Of a DNA stretch of 64,000 bases, positions 45,584 through 53,828 are shown in pieces; position 1 is the stretch's first letter, and every line of letters begins with the position of its first letter. The stretch lies in contig NZ_JAMZMI010000002.1 in NCBI RefSeq assembly GCF_024714475.1, positions 62,001-126,000 on the forward strand. The letters are read 5' to 3'. The translations under genes and the position numbers were made by a program. Below the pieces are notes generated by a model. That model did no database searches and was not told where the DNA came from. It saw nothing but the letters and a program-made list of their open reading frames with translations. The DNA is from Marinoscillum sp. MHG1-6 (GTDB lineage: Bacteria > Bacteroidota > Bacteroidia > Cytophagales > Cyclobacteriaceae).

Positions 45584-46016
45584 CCTTCCTCCATTTAATA
45601 TTAAAACCAAGTCTGAGGAGGGCAACGAATATGTCTTTGATATTGTCCGTAAAAAATATGTGATCCTCACCCCTGAAGAATGGGTACGCCAGCACTTTAT
45701 TCACCTCATGATCAATCACTTGGGTTATCCCAAATCATTGATCAAACTGGAGTTTCCACTGAGCTATTTTAAATCAGGAAAAAGAAGTGACATTATTTTG
45801 CTGGACCGCGAAATGAATCCTTTTTTGTTGGTTGAATGTAAATCCGCAGACGTTAACATTGATCAAAAGACCCTCAATCAAATTTCAACTTATAACAAAG
45901 TTGTAAAGGCCCAATACATAGCTGTGACAAATGGGCTCAAGCACTTTATCTGGAAAATGGAAAATGGGGAATACACTCAACAAACTAAATTCCCCAATTT
46001 TCCAAACCAATTATAA
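45570..46016 (+). CDS. orphan HsdR_N/PD-(D/E)XK nuclease-like protein
   Basis: 148 residues, soluble. It corresponds to the N-terminal nuclease domain of type I restriction HsdR proteins: RSDIILLD supplies the catalytic Asp and LLVECKSADV the ExK pair, followed by Gln in NQISTYNKV typical of RecB/HsdR-like folds. No helicase domain and no hsdM or hsdS gene is nearby, so it is not a restriction enzyme by itself. Start overlaps the MFS gene by 14 bases and its end overlaps the convergent alanine dehydrogenase by six bases. Widely present in Bacteroidota; true role unknown. Confidence 0.83.
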   Translation: MQALNLPPFNIKTKSEEGNEYVFDIVRKKYVILTPEEWVRQHFIHLMINHLGYPKSLIKLEFPLSYFKSGKRSDIILLDREMNPFLLVECKSADVNIDQKTLNQISTYNKVVKAQYIAVTNGLKHFIWKMENGEYTQQTKFPNFPNQL

Positions 46017-47123
46017 AAAGTGATCTACCTCTGTGTAGTCCAGTCCAAAGGCATCTGCTACACTTTTATAAACGATCTCACCTTCTATAATATTTAACCC
46101 TAACTTCAATTCTTTATTTTCGGAACAAGCATTTTTCCAACCTTTGTTTGCCAGTTGAATAGCATAAGGAAGGGTTGCATTGGTCAATGCCAGGGTTGAA
46201 GTATATGGAACTGCTCCCGGCATGTTGGCCACACAATAATGTAGCACATCGTCTATCACATAAGTTGGGCTTTCGTGGGTCGTAGGTTTACATGTCTCAA
46301 TACAACCACCCTGATCCACAGCCACATCAACGAGTACGGTACCCGGCTTCATATCCTTTAGCATATCCCTGGTAATCAGGTGCGGTGCCTTAGCTCCCGG
46401 AATTAGTACTGAGCCTACAATCAAATCATGTGTACTAATGAGCTCTCTGATATTGTACTCGTTGGACATCAGCGTATCCACATTGGCCGGCATGACATCA
46501 TCCAAATATCTGAGTCGTGGCAGATTGACATCGAGTATGGTCACGTCTGCCCCCATACCCGCAGCCATTTTTGCCGCATTCGTCCCAACAACTCCGCCTC
46601 CGAGTATCATCACTTTTGCTGCCCTTACGCCAGGCACTCCACCAAGGAGTATACCTCTTCCGCCACTAGGTTTCTCGAGAAACTTCGCTCCCTCCTGAAT
46701 TGACATCCGACCTGCTACCTCTGACATCGGGATCAATAACGGAAGAGACCTATCTGATTTTTCAACTGTTTCATATGCCAGGCAGGTAGCTCCTGATTTC
46801 ATCATAGCCTTTGTGAGCGGCTCGTAGGAGGCAAAATGAAAATAGGTAAATACCAGTTGATCTTTCTTAATGAGACCATATTCCGCTTCAATGGGCTCCT
46901 TCACTTTGATGATCATCTCCGCCAAACCATAAGTCTCCTCAATTGTGGAAATAATTTTGGATCCCGCCTTTTCGTAAACGTCATCAGTAAACCCACTTCC
47001 CTGTCCAGCGGCTGATTGCACCATAACACTATGACCATGCTTGACCAACTCGGTCACACCTGCCGGAGTGAGGGCAACCCTGTTTTCGTTATTCTTAATT
47101 TCCTTAGGTACTCCTATGATCAT
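46011..47123 (-). CDS. ald: alanine dehydrogenase
   Basis: 370 residues, canonical length. All catalytic residues match characterised enzymes by number: Arg15, Lys75 (IIKVKEP), His96 (TYFHFAS) and Asp270 (DVAVDQGG). The NAD site is GGGVVG at about 175-180 and the conserved YCVANMPGAVP follows. It interconverts L-alanine with pyruvate and ammonia in the cytoplasm. It is the normal paralogue to the altered family member at 4137-5363. Monocistronic; no terminator is visible and its end overlaps the convergent nuclease-like gene. Confidence 0.96.
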   Translation of the reverse strand: MIIGVPKEIKNNENRVALTPAGVTELVKHGHSVMVQSAAGQGSGFTDDVYEKAGSKIISTIEETYGLAEMIIKVKEPIEAEYGLIKKDQLVFTYFHFASYEPLTKAMMKSGATCLAYETVEKSDRSLPLLIPMSEVAGRMSIQEGAKFLEKPSGGRGILLGGVPGVRAAKVMILGGGVVGTNAAKMAAGMGADVTILDVNLPRLRYLDDVMPANVDTLMSNEYNIRELISTHDLIVGSVLIPGAKAPHLITRDMLKDMKPGTVLVDVAVDQGGCIETCKPTTHESPTYVIDDVLHYCVANMPGAVPYTSTLALTNATLPYAIQLANKGWKNACSENKELKLGLNIIEGEIVYKSVADAFGLDYTEVDHFL

Positions 47124-47351
47124 TTCTTTGTCATTTTTGGGGTGTTTAACACGACAAAGATAAGTTTGACAACCACCAAAAAAACATGGCTTTCAAAATT
47201 CGATAGATCGTAAAAATCATTTCTTTCAGGACATATTTTTTATTTTGAATTCCTATTTCTGCGCAGAATATAATTCCAATATTTTGGCCTACTAAAAGTC
47301 TAAAATGAGCCCGATACGAATAATTTTCAACCAGCTCTTTTGAATTTTGGC

Positions 47352-47359
47352 TATATTTG
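47352..47359 (+). promoter_or_regulatory. -7 promoter element upstream of the fused E1 dehydrogenase gene
   Basis: TATATTTG fits TAnnTTTG exactly and lies 48 bases before the ATG at 47407. No TTTG box at the usual -33 spacing. Confidence 0.4.
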
Positions 47360-47406
47360 AGCGTGAGTTCAGCCTTCCCAAACCGCTAAATATTAAGCCT
47401 TAATTC

Positions 47407-49812
47407 ATGAGTACTACACAGACCAAAAAGCAATTAGACCTCTCCGTAAGTGAAATCCTTGCAGACTATGCTTTGGCAGTGGAAAGCCGTGAAATGAGCC
47501 TTATAGGCCGTAAGGAGGTATTTATGGGTAAAGCTAAATTTGGGATCTTTGGAGATGGAAAAGAAGTAGCTCAAATTGCCAAAGCTAAAGCCTTTAAAAA
47601 CGGCGATTGGCGATCGGGATACTACAGGGATCAAACCTTTATGATGGCCATCGGTGAACTAACCGTCCAGGAGTTCTTTTCACAACTATATGCACATACT
47701 GATGTAGCGCATGAACCGGCATCAGGTGGACGAATGATGAACGGTCATTTTGGAACGAGGTCAATGGATGAAAATGGTGAGTGGAAAAGCCTCACAAGTA
47801 TGAAAAACTCTGCATCGGATGTTTCCTGCACCGCGGCTCAGATTCCACGTCTGGTGGGACTTGCCTATGCATCTAAATTGTATCGAAATAATCCGGAGCT
47901 TGCTGACTTTAAAGACTTTTCCATCAATGGAAATGAGGTTGCCTTTGGAACCATAGGTAATGCCTCTACTTCGGAAGGGCATTTCTTTGAAGCCATTAAC
48001 GCTTCAGGAGTACTCCAAATCCCCATGGTCCTCTCCGTATGGGATGACGGATTTGGGATTTCCGTACCAAACGAATATCACACTACAAAAGAAAGCATTT
48101 CGAAGGCCGTAGCCGGTTTTCAAAGAACCAAAACCGAGGAAGGAATTGAGATATTCGCGGTAAAAGGCTGGGACTATGTGGAACTTGTTGAGGCCTACAA
48201 AAAAGCAGTACATCTGGCAAGGACTAAACACGTACCTAGCCTGGTTCATGTTGAGGATCTCACTCAACCGCAAGGTCATTCTACCTCGGGGTCGCATGAA
48301 AGATACAAGTCTAAAGAACGACTTGAGTGGGAACACGAGTTTGACTGTCTGAAGAAAATGAAGGAGTGGATTCTGGAAGAAGGCATCGCAACTCCTCAGG
48401 AATTAGAGAAAATTGAAAAGGAATCTAAGCTCAAGGCGAAAAAAGGTCGCGAAAAGGCATGGGTAGAGTATTCCAAAAGTATCAAGGTGGATTTTGACAG
48501 TGCTCTTGAAATCCTCAATAAGGTTGCTGTAAAACATGACAGCAAAAGAGAGCTCGTGTTGCTCAAAAATGAGCTAAAAAGCACCCTCAATCCTACCAAG
48601 GCAGACATTCTTCGGACAGTGAGAAAAACGCTCCGACTGATCCGAAATGAGTTTAGCCAAGAGAAAAGAGAGTTGCTTAGCTGGTTTGATGAAAAAAGGA
48701 CCAAGTACACTGAAGAATATAGCTCTACATTATTCGTTGAAAATGGCCATTCTCCCCTACTTGTAGAAGAAGTAAAGCCTGTTTACAAAGAGGATTCGAA
48801 GCAGGTTGATGGAAGAGAAGTCGTTAGAGCAGGTTTTGAAGAAATTTTCAAAAGAGATCCGCGTGTATTCGCTATTGGCGAAGATGTGGGTAAAATCGGG
48901 GATGTAAATCAGGGCTTTGCCGGTTTGCAGGAGATTTTCGGAGAACTGAGAATCACTGACACAGGCATTCGCGAACCAACAATCATCGGACAGGGAATTG
49001 GCTCTGCGCTGAGAGGCCTGCGTCCTATTGTGGAGGTTCAATATTTAGACTATCTCATTTATACGATCCAAACCTTATCGGATGACCTGGCATGTCTACA
49101 TTACCGAACTAAAGGTGGACAGGTTGCCCCTATTATCCTCAGAACCCGTGGACATAGACTTGAAGGAGTCTGGCATAGTGGATCACCAATGAGCATGATT
49201 TTGGGAACGGTTCGAGGAATCCATCTATGTGTTCCAAGAAACCTGACCCAGGCTGCTGGGTTTTATAATACCTTGTTGAAAGGAGATGATCCTGCGATCA
49301 TCGTTGAGCCGTTAAATGCTTATCGATTAAAGGAAAAGATGCCGGAAAATCTTTCAGAGGTTTGTGTGCCTCTCGGCATCCCGGAAATTCTTCGTTCTGG
49401 TGAAGATGTGACATTGGTTACCTATGGCTCAATGTGTCGGATCGTAATGGAGGCAGCTACTCAGCTTGAAGAAATCGGCATTTCCTGTGAAGTCATTGAC
49501 GTTCAGACATTGATGCCTTTTGATCGTACGCAGGTGGTTCTAGAATCATTGAAGAAAACCAGCAGAATAGTATTTCTCGACGAAGATGTGCCTGGCGGTG
49601 CCACGGCCTATATGATGCAAAATGTTCTCGAAAGAGACGGTGGTTATCAATACCTGGATTCGAAACCGATCACTGTGGCAGCTCGGGAGCATCGTCCGGC
49701 CTACGGCACGGATGGAGACTACTTCTCAAAACCGAATATTGAAGATGTTTTTGAAGCCGTTTACGGATTGTTTGTAGAAGCAGACCCTGAAAGGTTCAAG
49801 GATATTTTCTAA
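47407..49812 (+). CDS. fused E1 alpha/beta subunit of a branched-chain 2-oxoacid dehydrogenase
   Basis: 801 residues: E1 alpha (about 20-340), a long charged helical linker (350-465) and E1 beta (470-801, with GEDVGKIGDVNQGF and LDEDVPGGATAY). It decarboxylates branched-chain or related 2-oxoacids with thiamine diphosphate and passes the acyl group to E2 lipoyl. In the alpha part the metal site is unusual: the usual G-D/E-G is GNA (184-186) and the usual NN at +29 is DD (213-214), an exchange of Asp and Asn between the two ligand positions with spacing kept. E2 and E3 are not in the window. Confidence 0.93.
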   Translation: MSTTQTKKQLDLSVSEILADYALAVESREMSLIGRKEVFMGKAKFGIFGDGKEVAQIAKAKAFKNGDWRSGYYRDQTFMMAIGELTVQEFFSQLYAHTDVAHEPASGGRMMNGHFGTRSMDENGEWKSLTSMKNSASDVSCTAAQIPRLVGLAYASKLYRNNPELADFKDFSINGNEVAFGTIGNASTSEGHFFEAINASGVLQIPMVLSVWDDGFGISVPNEYHTTKESISKAVAGFQRTKTEEGIEIFAVKGWDYVELVEAYKKAVHLARTKHVPSLVHVEDLTQPQGHSTSGSHERYKSKERLEWEHEFDCLKKMKEWILEEGIATPQELEKIEKESKLKAKKGREKAWVEYSKSIKVDFDSALEILNKVAVKHDSKRELVLLKNELKSTLNPTKADILRTVRKTLRLIRNEFSQEKRELLSWFDEKRTKYTEEYSSTLFVENGHSPLLVEEVKPVYKEDSKQVDGREVVRAGFEEIFKRDPRVFAIGEDVGKIGDVNQGFAGLQEIFGELRITDTGIREPTIIGQGIGSALRGLRPIVEVQYLDYLIYTIQTLSDDLACLHYRTKGGQVAPIILRTRGHRLEGVWHSGSPMSMILGTVRGIHLCVPRNLTQAAGFYNTLLKGDDPAIIVEPLNAYRLKEKMPENLSEVCVPLGIPEILRSGEDVTLVTYGSMCRIVMEAATQLEEIGISCEVIDVQTLMPFDRTQVVLESLKKTSRIVFLDEDVPGGATAYMMQNVLERDGGYQYLDSKPITVAAREHRPAYGTDGDYFSKPNIEDVFEAVYGLFVEADPERFKDIF

Positions 49813-49821
49813 TCAAAAGCT

Positions 49822-50574
49822 TTACTGTAAGATATCCGAAAGAGTAAACTCCGGAGTTTCTACCTCATTACTCTGGTTAAGAGCCCGGTCGTATACAAAG
49901 AATTTCAGCTTGAATGTATCCTGAGCCAGGAATAGCTTAAGTCCCTGGGATACAAAAGAGTAGCTAATCGTACCTGTTGTCGGTTTATTAATCCTTTCGT
50001 AATCAAAAATAGGAATACGCAAATTATCAACTTCCTGGCTACAGTCACTCTGACCTAAAAAATCACCAATTGTAACCTCTTGGTAAATGCCATTCTTTCG
50101 AAACAGGAAGTCAATAATCAGATTGCTGTGGTACTTGTTCTGAACAATAAAAAATGTGTCCTCGATTCCGTCTCCAAAGTAGTAATCATCACAATTGAAT
50201 TCCGGTCGATTATCCGTATCGCTAAAAAAATCTGTTTGGGACAATACCTCATCAAAAGGATCTGCCAAATAAAATGGCGGCTTTACGAGAGAATCAGGCA
50301 TCGTGTAGGTAACCCCAAAACCTTCAGAGTTTACAACAAAGTAATATGGATGAAAGGGTGGATAAGTGTCAATTTCGCGCAGGCCGATATCCCCATCCCC
50401 ATCTTCAAAGTCAAAGGTGATTGTGAGTGAATCCGCACCCACCGATGAATCAATAAATCTCAGTTCCTTAAACTTGATCTTAGGAACATCCGAATACTCA
50501 GGAGGATCGAAACAACCTGTCAGAAATGATCCAACAGAGATTATTAAGCATATTTGCAGGAGTATTCTGTTCAT
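49822..50574 (-). CDS. lipoprotein of unknown function
   Basis: 250 residues with a lipoprotein signal and lipobox LTGC at residues 18-21. The mature part contains the phrase FDFEDGDGDIGL, a recurring feature of Bacteroidota outer-membrane lipoproteins with a beta-sandwich domain, and several Asp/Asn-rich loops possibly binding calcium. No enzyme motif. Divergent from the LuxE-like gene over 43 bases and convergent with the E1 gene, ten bases apart. Function unknown. Confidence 0.72.
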   Translation of the reverse strand: MNRILLQICLIISVGSFLTGCFDPPEYSDVPKIKFKELRFIDSSVGADSLTITFDFEDGDGDIGLREIDTYPPFHPYYFVVNSEGFGVTYTMPDSLVKPPFYLADPFDEVLSQTDFFSDTDNRPEFNCDDYYFGDGIEDTFFIVQNKYHSNLIIDFLFRKNGIYQEVTIGDFLGQSDCSQEVDNLRIPIFDYERINKPTTGTISYSFVSQGLKLFLAQDTFKLKFFVYDRALNQSNEVETPEFTLSDILQ

Positions 50575-50617
50575 ATCTTTACAAATGTATTAACACTTTC
50601 CATTAGTAGTACAACGG

Positions 50618-51604
50618 ATGTTCGACTCTGAAAATTTCATTAACCAATTTAACAATTTCGACAGCCATTCCTTTCAAATGGCTGCACTTGAGCTTTTCAA
50701 ATACCAATGGAATAATAACACGTTATACCGTGAATATTGTTCTGGATTAAACCGAACTCCTTCAAATACCGAAACACTCGAAGGTATTCCCTTTTTGCCT
50801 ATTGAGTTCTTCAAATCACATCAAATCAAGACTGGAAAATGGAAGGAGAACAAAATCTACCTGAGTAGTGCTACAACGTCATCCGTAAGAAGCCAGCATT
50901 TTGTACGATACAATGATCAATACCTAACCCTTGCAAAAGATACCTTTGAAAAGCTTGTAGGACCAATCCAGAAGCAGTTAATACTCGCACTACTTCCATC
51001 CTATCAAGACCAGGGGGGATCCTCCCTGATCGCTATGGTTGATCATTTTATGAATGAGAGTGGGCGAGGAAATCACTATTTTGGAGCTCCCCAATTCGAT
51101 AAGTTAGCAGAAACGCTCCACCAAAATCAACATGAAAAAGTGTATCTATTTGGGGTATCATTTGCTCTCCTCGATTTCATCGAGCAACATCATGGTCAAT
51201 TCCCCAATCTTACCGTTATTGAAACCGGGGGAATGAAAGGCCGCCGAAAAGAGATAACCAGGCATGAGCTTCATGAAAAAATTCGAAATGGCTTAAATCC
51301 GGGCAAAATTCTTTCGGAATACGGCATGACTGAATTGACCGTGCAGGCTTACTCCTCCAATGCAATTTTTCAACTCCCCGCCTGGTCAAAAGTCCTTATT
51401 CGTGATATCAATGACCCATTTTCGTACAAGCCAAATCAAAAAACAGGTGGAATAAACATCATTGATCTTGGCAATATTCATTCCTGTGCATTCATTGAAA
51501 CCAAAGACCTTGGACGATTAGTTGATGGAGAGCGATTCGAGGTTTTGGGGCGTTATGACAACTCCGATATCAGAGGTTGTAACCTGATGGCCGAGAGTTT
51601 TTAA
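50618..51604 (+). CDS. LuxE-like acyl-protein synthetase
   Basis: 328 residues of the LuxE/phenylacetate-CoA-ligase group, which activates a fatty acid with ATP and hands it to a LuxC-type reductase. The nucleotide motif, usually SSGTTG/S, reads SSATTSS (83-89), with the central Gly replaced by Ala. Later conserved parts are VIETGGMKGRRKE and SEYGMTELTVQAY, typical for the acyl-adenylate fold. The best candidate partner is the LuxC-type reductase at 20461. No luciferase genes. Its start lies 43 bases from the divergent lipoprotein gene. Confidence 0.86.
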   Translation: MFDSENFINQFNNFDSHSFQMAALELFKYQWNNNTLYREYCSGLNRTPSNTETLEGIPFLPIEFFKSHQIKTGKWKENKIYLSSATTSSVRSQHFVRYNDQYLTLAKDTFEKLVGPIQKQLILALLPSYQDQGGSSLIAMVDHFMNESGRGNHYFGAPQFDKLAETLHQNQHEKVYLFGVSFALLDFIEQHHGQFPNLTVIETGGMKGRRKEITRHELHEKIRNGLNPGKILSEYGMTELTVQAYSSNAIFQLPAWSKVLIRDINDPFSYKPNQKTGGINIIDLGNIHSCAFIETKDLGRLVDGERFEVLGRYDNSDIRGCNLMAESF

Positions 51605-51630
51605 TGCAATGAATTATTAATTGCAATTTG

Positions 51631-51661
51631 TTGTTTTACATCAAAAACCGCCCTACTTTTG
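51631..51661 (+). promoter_or_regulatory. promoter of the 38-residue lipoprotein gene
   Basis: TTG at 51631-51633 (within TTTGTTG) and TACTTTTG at 51654-51661 are separated by 20 bases: a complete Bacteroidota -33/-7 promoter. The predicted transcript would start near 51667 and carry a 5' UTR of about 44 bases. Confidence 0.6.
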
Positions 51662-51710
51662 GAATAGGTATATCGGAATTTACATCATTAAAAAGTAAAG
51701 CACACCGCAT

Positions 51711-51827
51711 ATGAAAATAAAACTGATCATAATCGCACTTGTACTAGTTGGACTATCCGCTTGCACACAGAAAACATGCCCTACTTACGCTAAAGCTGAC
51801 GTTTCAGAAGAGGCGCAAAACATCTGA
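51711..51827 (+). CDS. very small lipoprotein
   Basis: 38 residues: a hydrophobic signal (KLIIIALVLVGLSAC) with lipobox LSAC at residues 15-18, followed by a short mature tail TQKTCPTYAKADVSEEAQNI. The CPTYAK segment is reminiscent of other tiny Bacteroidota lipoproteins, but no function is known to me. The gene has its own complete promoter, and ends nine bases before the end of the convergent NtrC-like gene. Short length makes the call less certain than others, but codon use, signal and promoter agree. Confidence 0.62.
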   Translation: MKIKLIIIALVLVGLSACTQKTCPTYAKADVSEEAQNI

Positions 51828-51836
51828 TTGTAGGGG

Positions 51837-52994
51837 TTAGATTTCTACGTACTTCTCTACGTCTTCTTTTGAAATGGTGCTATCCGCCATTATCACCAGT
51901 CTCTCGACTATATTTCTAAGTTCACGTATGTTTCCGGTCCATTGGTAGCTGGACAGTTTTTCTATGGCCGCTTTGTCGACTTTCTTCTTGGCTGTTCCAT
52001 ATTCTTCTGCAATTTTCTCAAGGAAGTGATCCACTAATAATGGGATATCTGATGCCCGGTCACGTAAGGCAGGCACCTGAATGATCATTACACTTAGTCT
52101 GTGATAAAGGTCTTCCCGGAAATTACCATCTGCAATCTCCTTTTTCAAATCTTTGTTGGTAGCGGCAAGCACACGTACATCGACTTTTATGGGCTTATCT
52201 CCGCCCACCCTGGTAATCTTATGCTCCTGCAAGGCCCTCAATACTTTGGCTTGAGCCGATAAGCTCATGTCCCCTATTTCATCTAAAAAAAGCGTTCCAC
52301 CTGTAGCCTGTTCAAACTTTCCAATTCGTTGCTTATGGGCCGAGGTAAACGATCCTTTCTCATGACCAAACAACTCACTTTCAATCAATTCTGAAGGTAT
52401 TGCCGCACAATTCACCTCTACCAAGTCAGATCCCGAGCGATTACTCTTTTCATGCAACCATCTGGCAACAAGCTCCTTTCCGGTACCATTTTCCCCCGTT
52501 ATCAAGACTCGCGCCTCCGTGGGTGCCACCTTTTCGATGGTTCCTTTGATATCAAGAATTTCTTTTGACTCCCCAATAATATCAAACGCCTTGCTCACCT
52601 TTTTCTTAAGACGTTTTGTCTCCGTCTGCAGGTTCGTCTTGTCCAGCGCATTTCTGACTGTGAGCAGGAGCCTGTTTAAATCAGGTGGCTTTTGGATGAA
52701 ATCATATGCGCCCTTTTTGGTCGCATCTACAGCAGTTTCTATCGTCCCATGAGCAGAAACCATAATAAACTGGGAGTCTATACCAGCCTCCATGCTTTTC
52801 TCCAAAAGCTCCAGGCCGTCCATTTTAGGCATTTGTATATCACATAGAACGACATCTACCCCGCCTTTATCCAAGATTTTAAAGGCGGCTTCTCCATCTG
52901 CCGCTTCACTGATTTCGTATTTTTCATATTCAAGAATCTCCTTTAAAGTTTCCCGAATACTTTTTTCGTCATCTACTATTAGAATGTGAGCCAT
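51837..52994 (-). CDS. NtrC-type response regulator lacking a DNA-binding domain
   Basis: 385 residues: receiver domain (phospho-acceptor Asp52 in CDIQMP), linker helix, then AAA+ sigma-54 activator domain with Walker A GENGTGKE (167-174), Walker B GGTLFLDEIG and the arginine-finger part FREDLYHRL. The sigma-54 contact loop, usually GAFTGA, reads GSFTSA (214-219). The chain stops after the AAA+ lid, so the C-terminal Fis-type helix-turn-helix is absent, as in FlgR of Helicobacter (a similar size). It may activate from solution or have lost sigma-54 function. It begins 19 bases behind the 3' end of the RNase P RNA gene. Confidence 0.92.
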   Translation of the reverse strand: MAHILIVDDEKSIRETLKEILEYEKYEISEAADGEAAFKILDKGGVDVVLCDIQMPKMDGLELLEKSMEAGIDSQFIMVSAHGTIETAVDATKKGAYDFIQKPPDLNRLLLTVRNALDKTNLQTETKRLKKKVSKAFDIIGESKEILDIKGTIEKVAPTEARVLITGENGTGKELVARWLHEKSNRSGSDLVEVNCAAIPSELIESELFGHEKGSFTSAHKQRIGKFEQATGGTLFLDEIGDMSLSAQAKVLRALQEHKITRVGGDKPIKVDVRVLAATNKDLKKEIADGNFREDLYHRLSVMIIQVPALRDRASDIPLLVDHFLEKIAEEYGTAKKKVDKAAIEKLSSYQWTGNIRELRNIVERLVIMADSTISKEDVEKYVEI

Positions 52995-53013
52995 AAATAA
53001 AAAGAAAAAAAAT

Positions 53014-53377
53014 GCAAGCCTGTAAGCCGGGTTCTGTCATTGATGACGAGCATCAAGTCCCACCATTTATCTCGACTGCCTATCACTAGACAGCTCTATC
53101 AACCTACCCATTCTACAAAAGGAGCGAGCAACTCCATGCAGAACCTATTTGGTCTTTCAGCGCGTAAGGTTTACCTGGACGCCCGATATCACTACCGGAC
53201 CGGTGAGCTCTTACCTCACCTTTTCACCCTTACTCCTATGGAAACCATAAGAGCGGTATATTTCTGTGGCACTATCTGCCCGAACGCAAAACGCCCGAAC
53301 CTTCCCGTTAAGAAGTACGCTGCTCTATGCTGCCCGGACTTTCCTTACCACCTAAATGGCACGATGGGCCGGCTTGC
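53014..53377 (-). ncRNA. rnpB: RNase P RNA (class A)
   Basis: Minus strand RNA of about 364 bases. The highly conserved 5' core GGAAAGTCCGGGCAGC (minus strand, near 53346-53330) and the 3' universal ACAGAACCCGGCTTAC (near 53036-53021) are both present. The ends pair as helix P1: GCAAGCC at 53377-53371 with GGCTTGC at 53020-53014, followed on the minus strand by a long T-run that probably ends transcription. It is the catalytic part of RNase P, which matures tRNA 5' ends. A reading frame on the plus strand is only a shadow. Confidence 0.95.
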
Positions 53378-53381
53378 TTTG

Positions 53382-53389
53382 CAAAATTA
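53382..53389 (-). promoter_or_regulatory. -7 promoter element of rnpB
   Basis: Minus strand TAATTTTG fits TAnnTTTG and is followed after four bases by GCAAGCC, the predicted mature 5' end, exactly where transcription should begin. No clear -33 box. Confidence 0.55.
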
Positions 53390-53394
53390 TAAAA

Positions 53395-53793
53395 TTAAAA
53401 GACATCTTTTCCGGTAATCTTGAATTCCCACTCATCGGCGGTGTTAGCCACTTCCAGAATCATCTCTTTCATGATCTTTTCATTGGCCGCTTCGAAAAAG
53501 AATGAAGCCTCAGCTTTCAATAGATCATCTTCAACAATGAATCTGGTATGAACGAAATCTGCACTTCCTGCAAGTACCGAAGGATAATCGATGTCCTCAC
53601 TGGTATAACAAATCTTAGTGCTGACTTTGACCACCTTCTTATTGAACTTAGGATGATCCAGAAGTTGGGCGATTACCGTCTGAAATCTTGCACCTTTTAG
53701 CGGAACAATAAACACTGAATGATTGGCGTCATACTCCGTATGCTCTGCCTTAATATCCTTGGCCAGTTTCTTATTAAATAGTGAAAAATCCAT
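53395..53793 (-). CDS. hypothetical protein
   Basis: Unrecognised 132-residue soluble protein; mixed alpha/beta with KKVVKVSTKICYTSEDIDYP and a helix-rich C-terminus (NEKIMKEMILEVANTADEWEF). The size and strand/helix order recall YbjN or type-III-chaperone-like folds, but no signature supports this. It lies between the photolyase gene (35 bases upstream on the same strand) and rnpB, whose promoter begins just behind its stop. Confidence 0.65.
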   Translation of the reverse strand: MDFSLFNKKLAKDIKAEHTEYDANHSVFIVPLKGARFQTVIAQLLDHPKFNKKVVKVSTKICYTSEDIDYPSVLAGSADFVHTRFIVEDDLLKAEASFFFEAANEKIMKEMILEVANTADEWEFKITGKDVF

Positions 53794-53828
53794 AGTTATA
53801 AGTTATTAGGGAAAGGTACAAAAAAAAA

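Noticed and set aside
45570-46016. Type I restriction system
   Set aside because: Only an HsdR N-terminal-like domain exists; no helicase, hsdM or hsdS.
20461-51604. Bioluminescence (lux) system
   Set aside because: LuxC- and LuxE-type genes are present but no luxA/luxB or flavin reductase genes, and the two are far apart.
53040-53417. 125-residue plus-strand reading frame
   Set aside because: It runs antisense through the RNase P RNA gene, whose conserved core sequences are clear on the minus strand.
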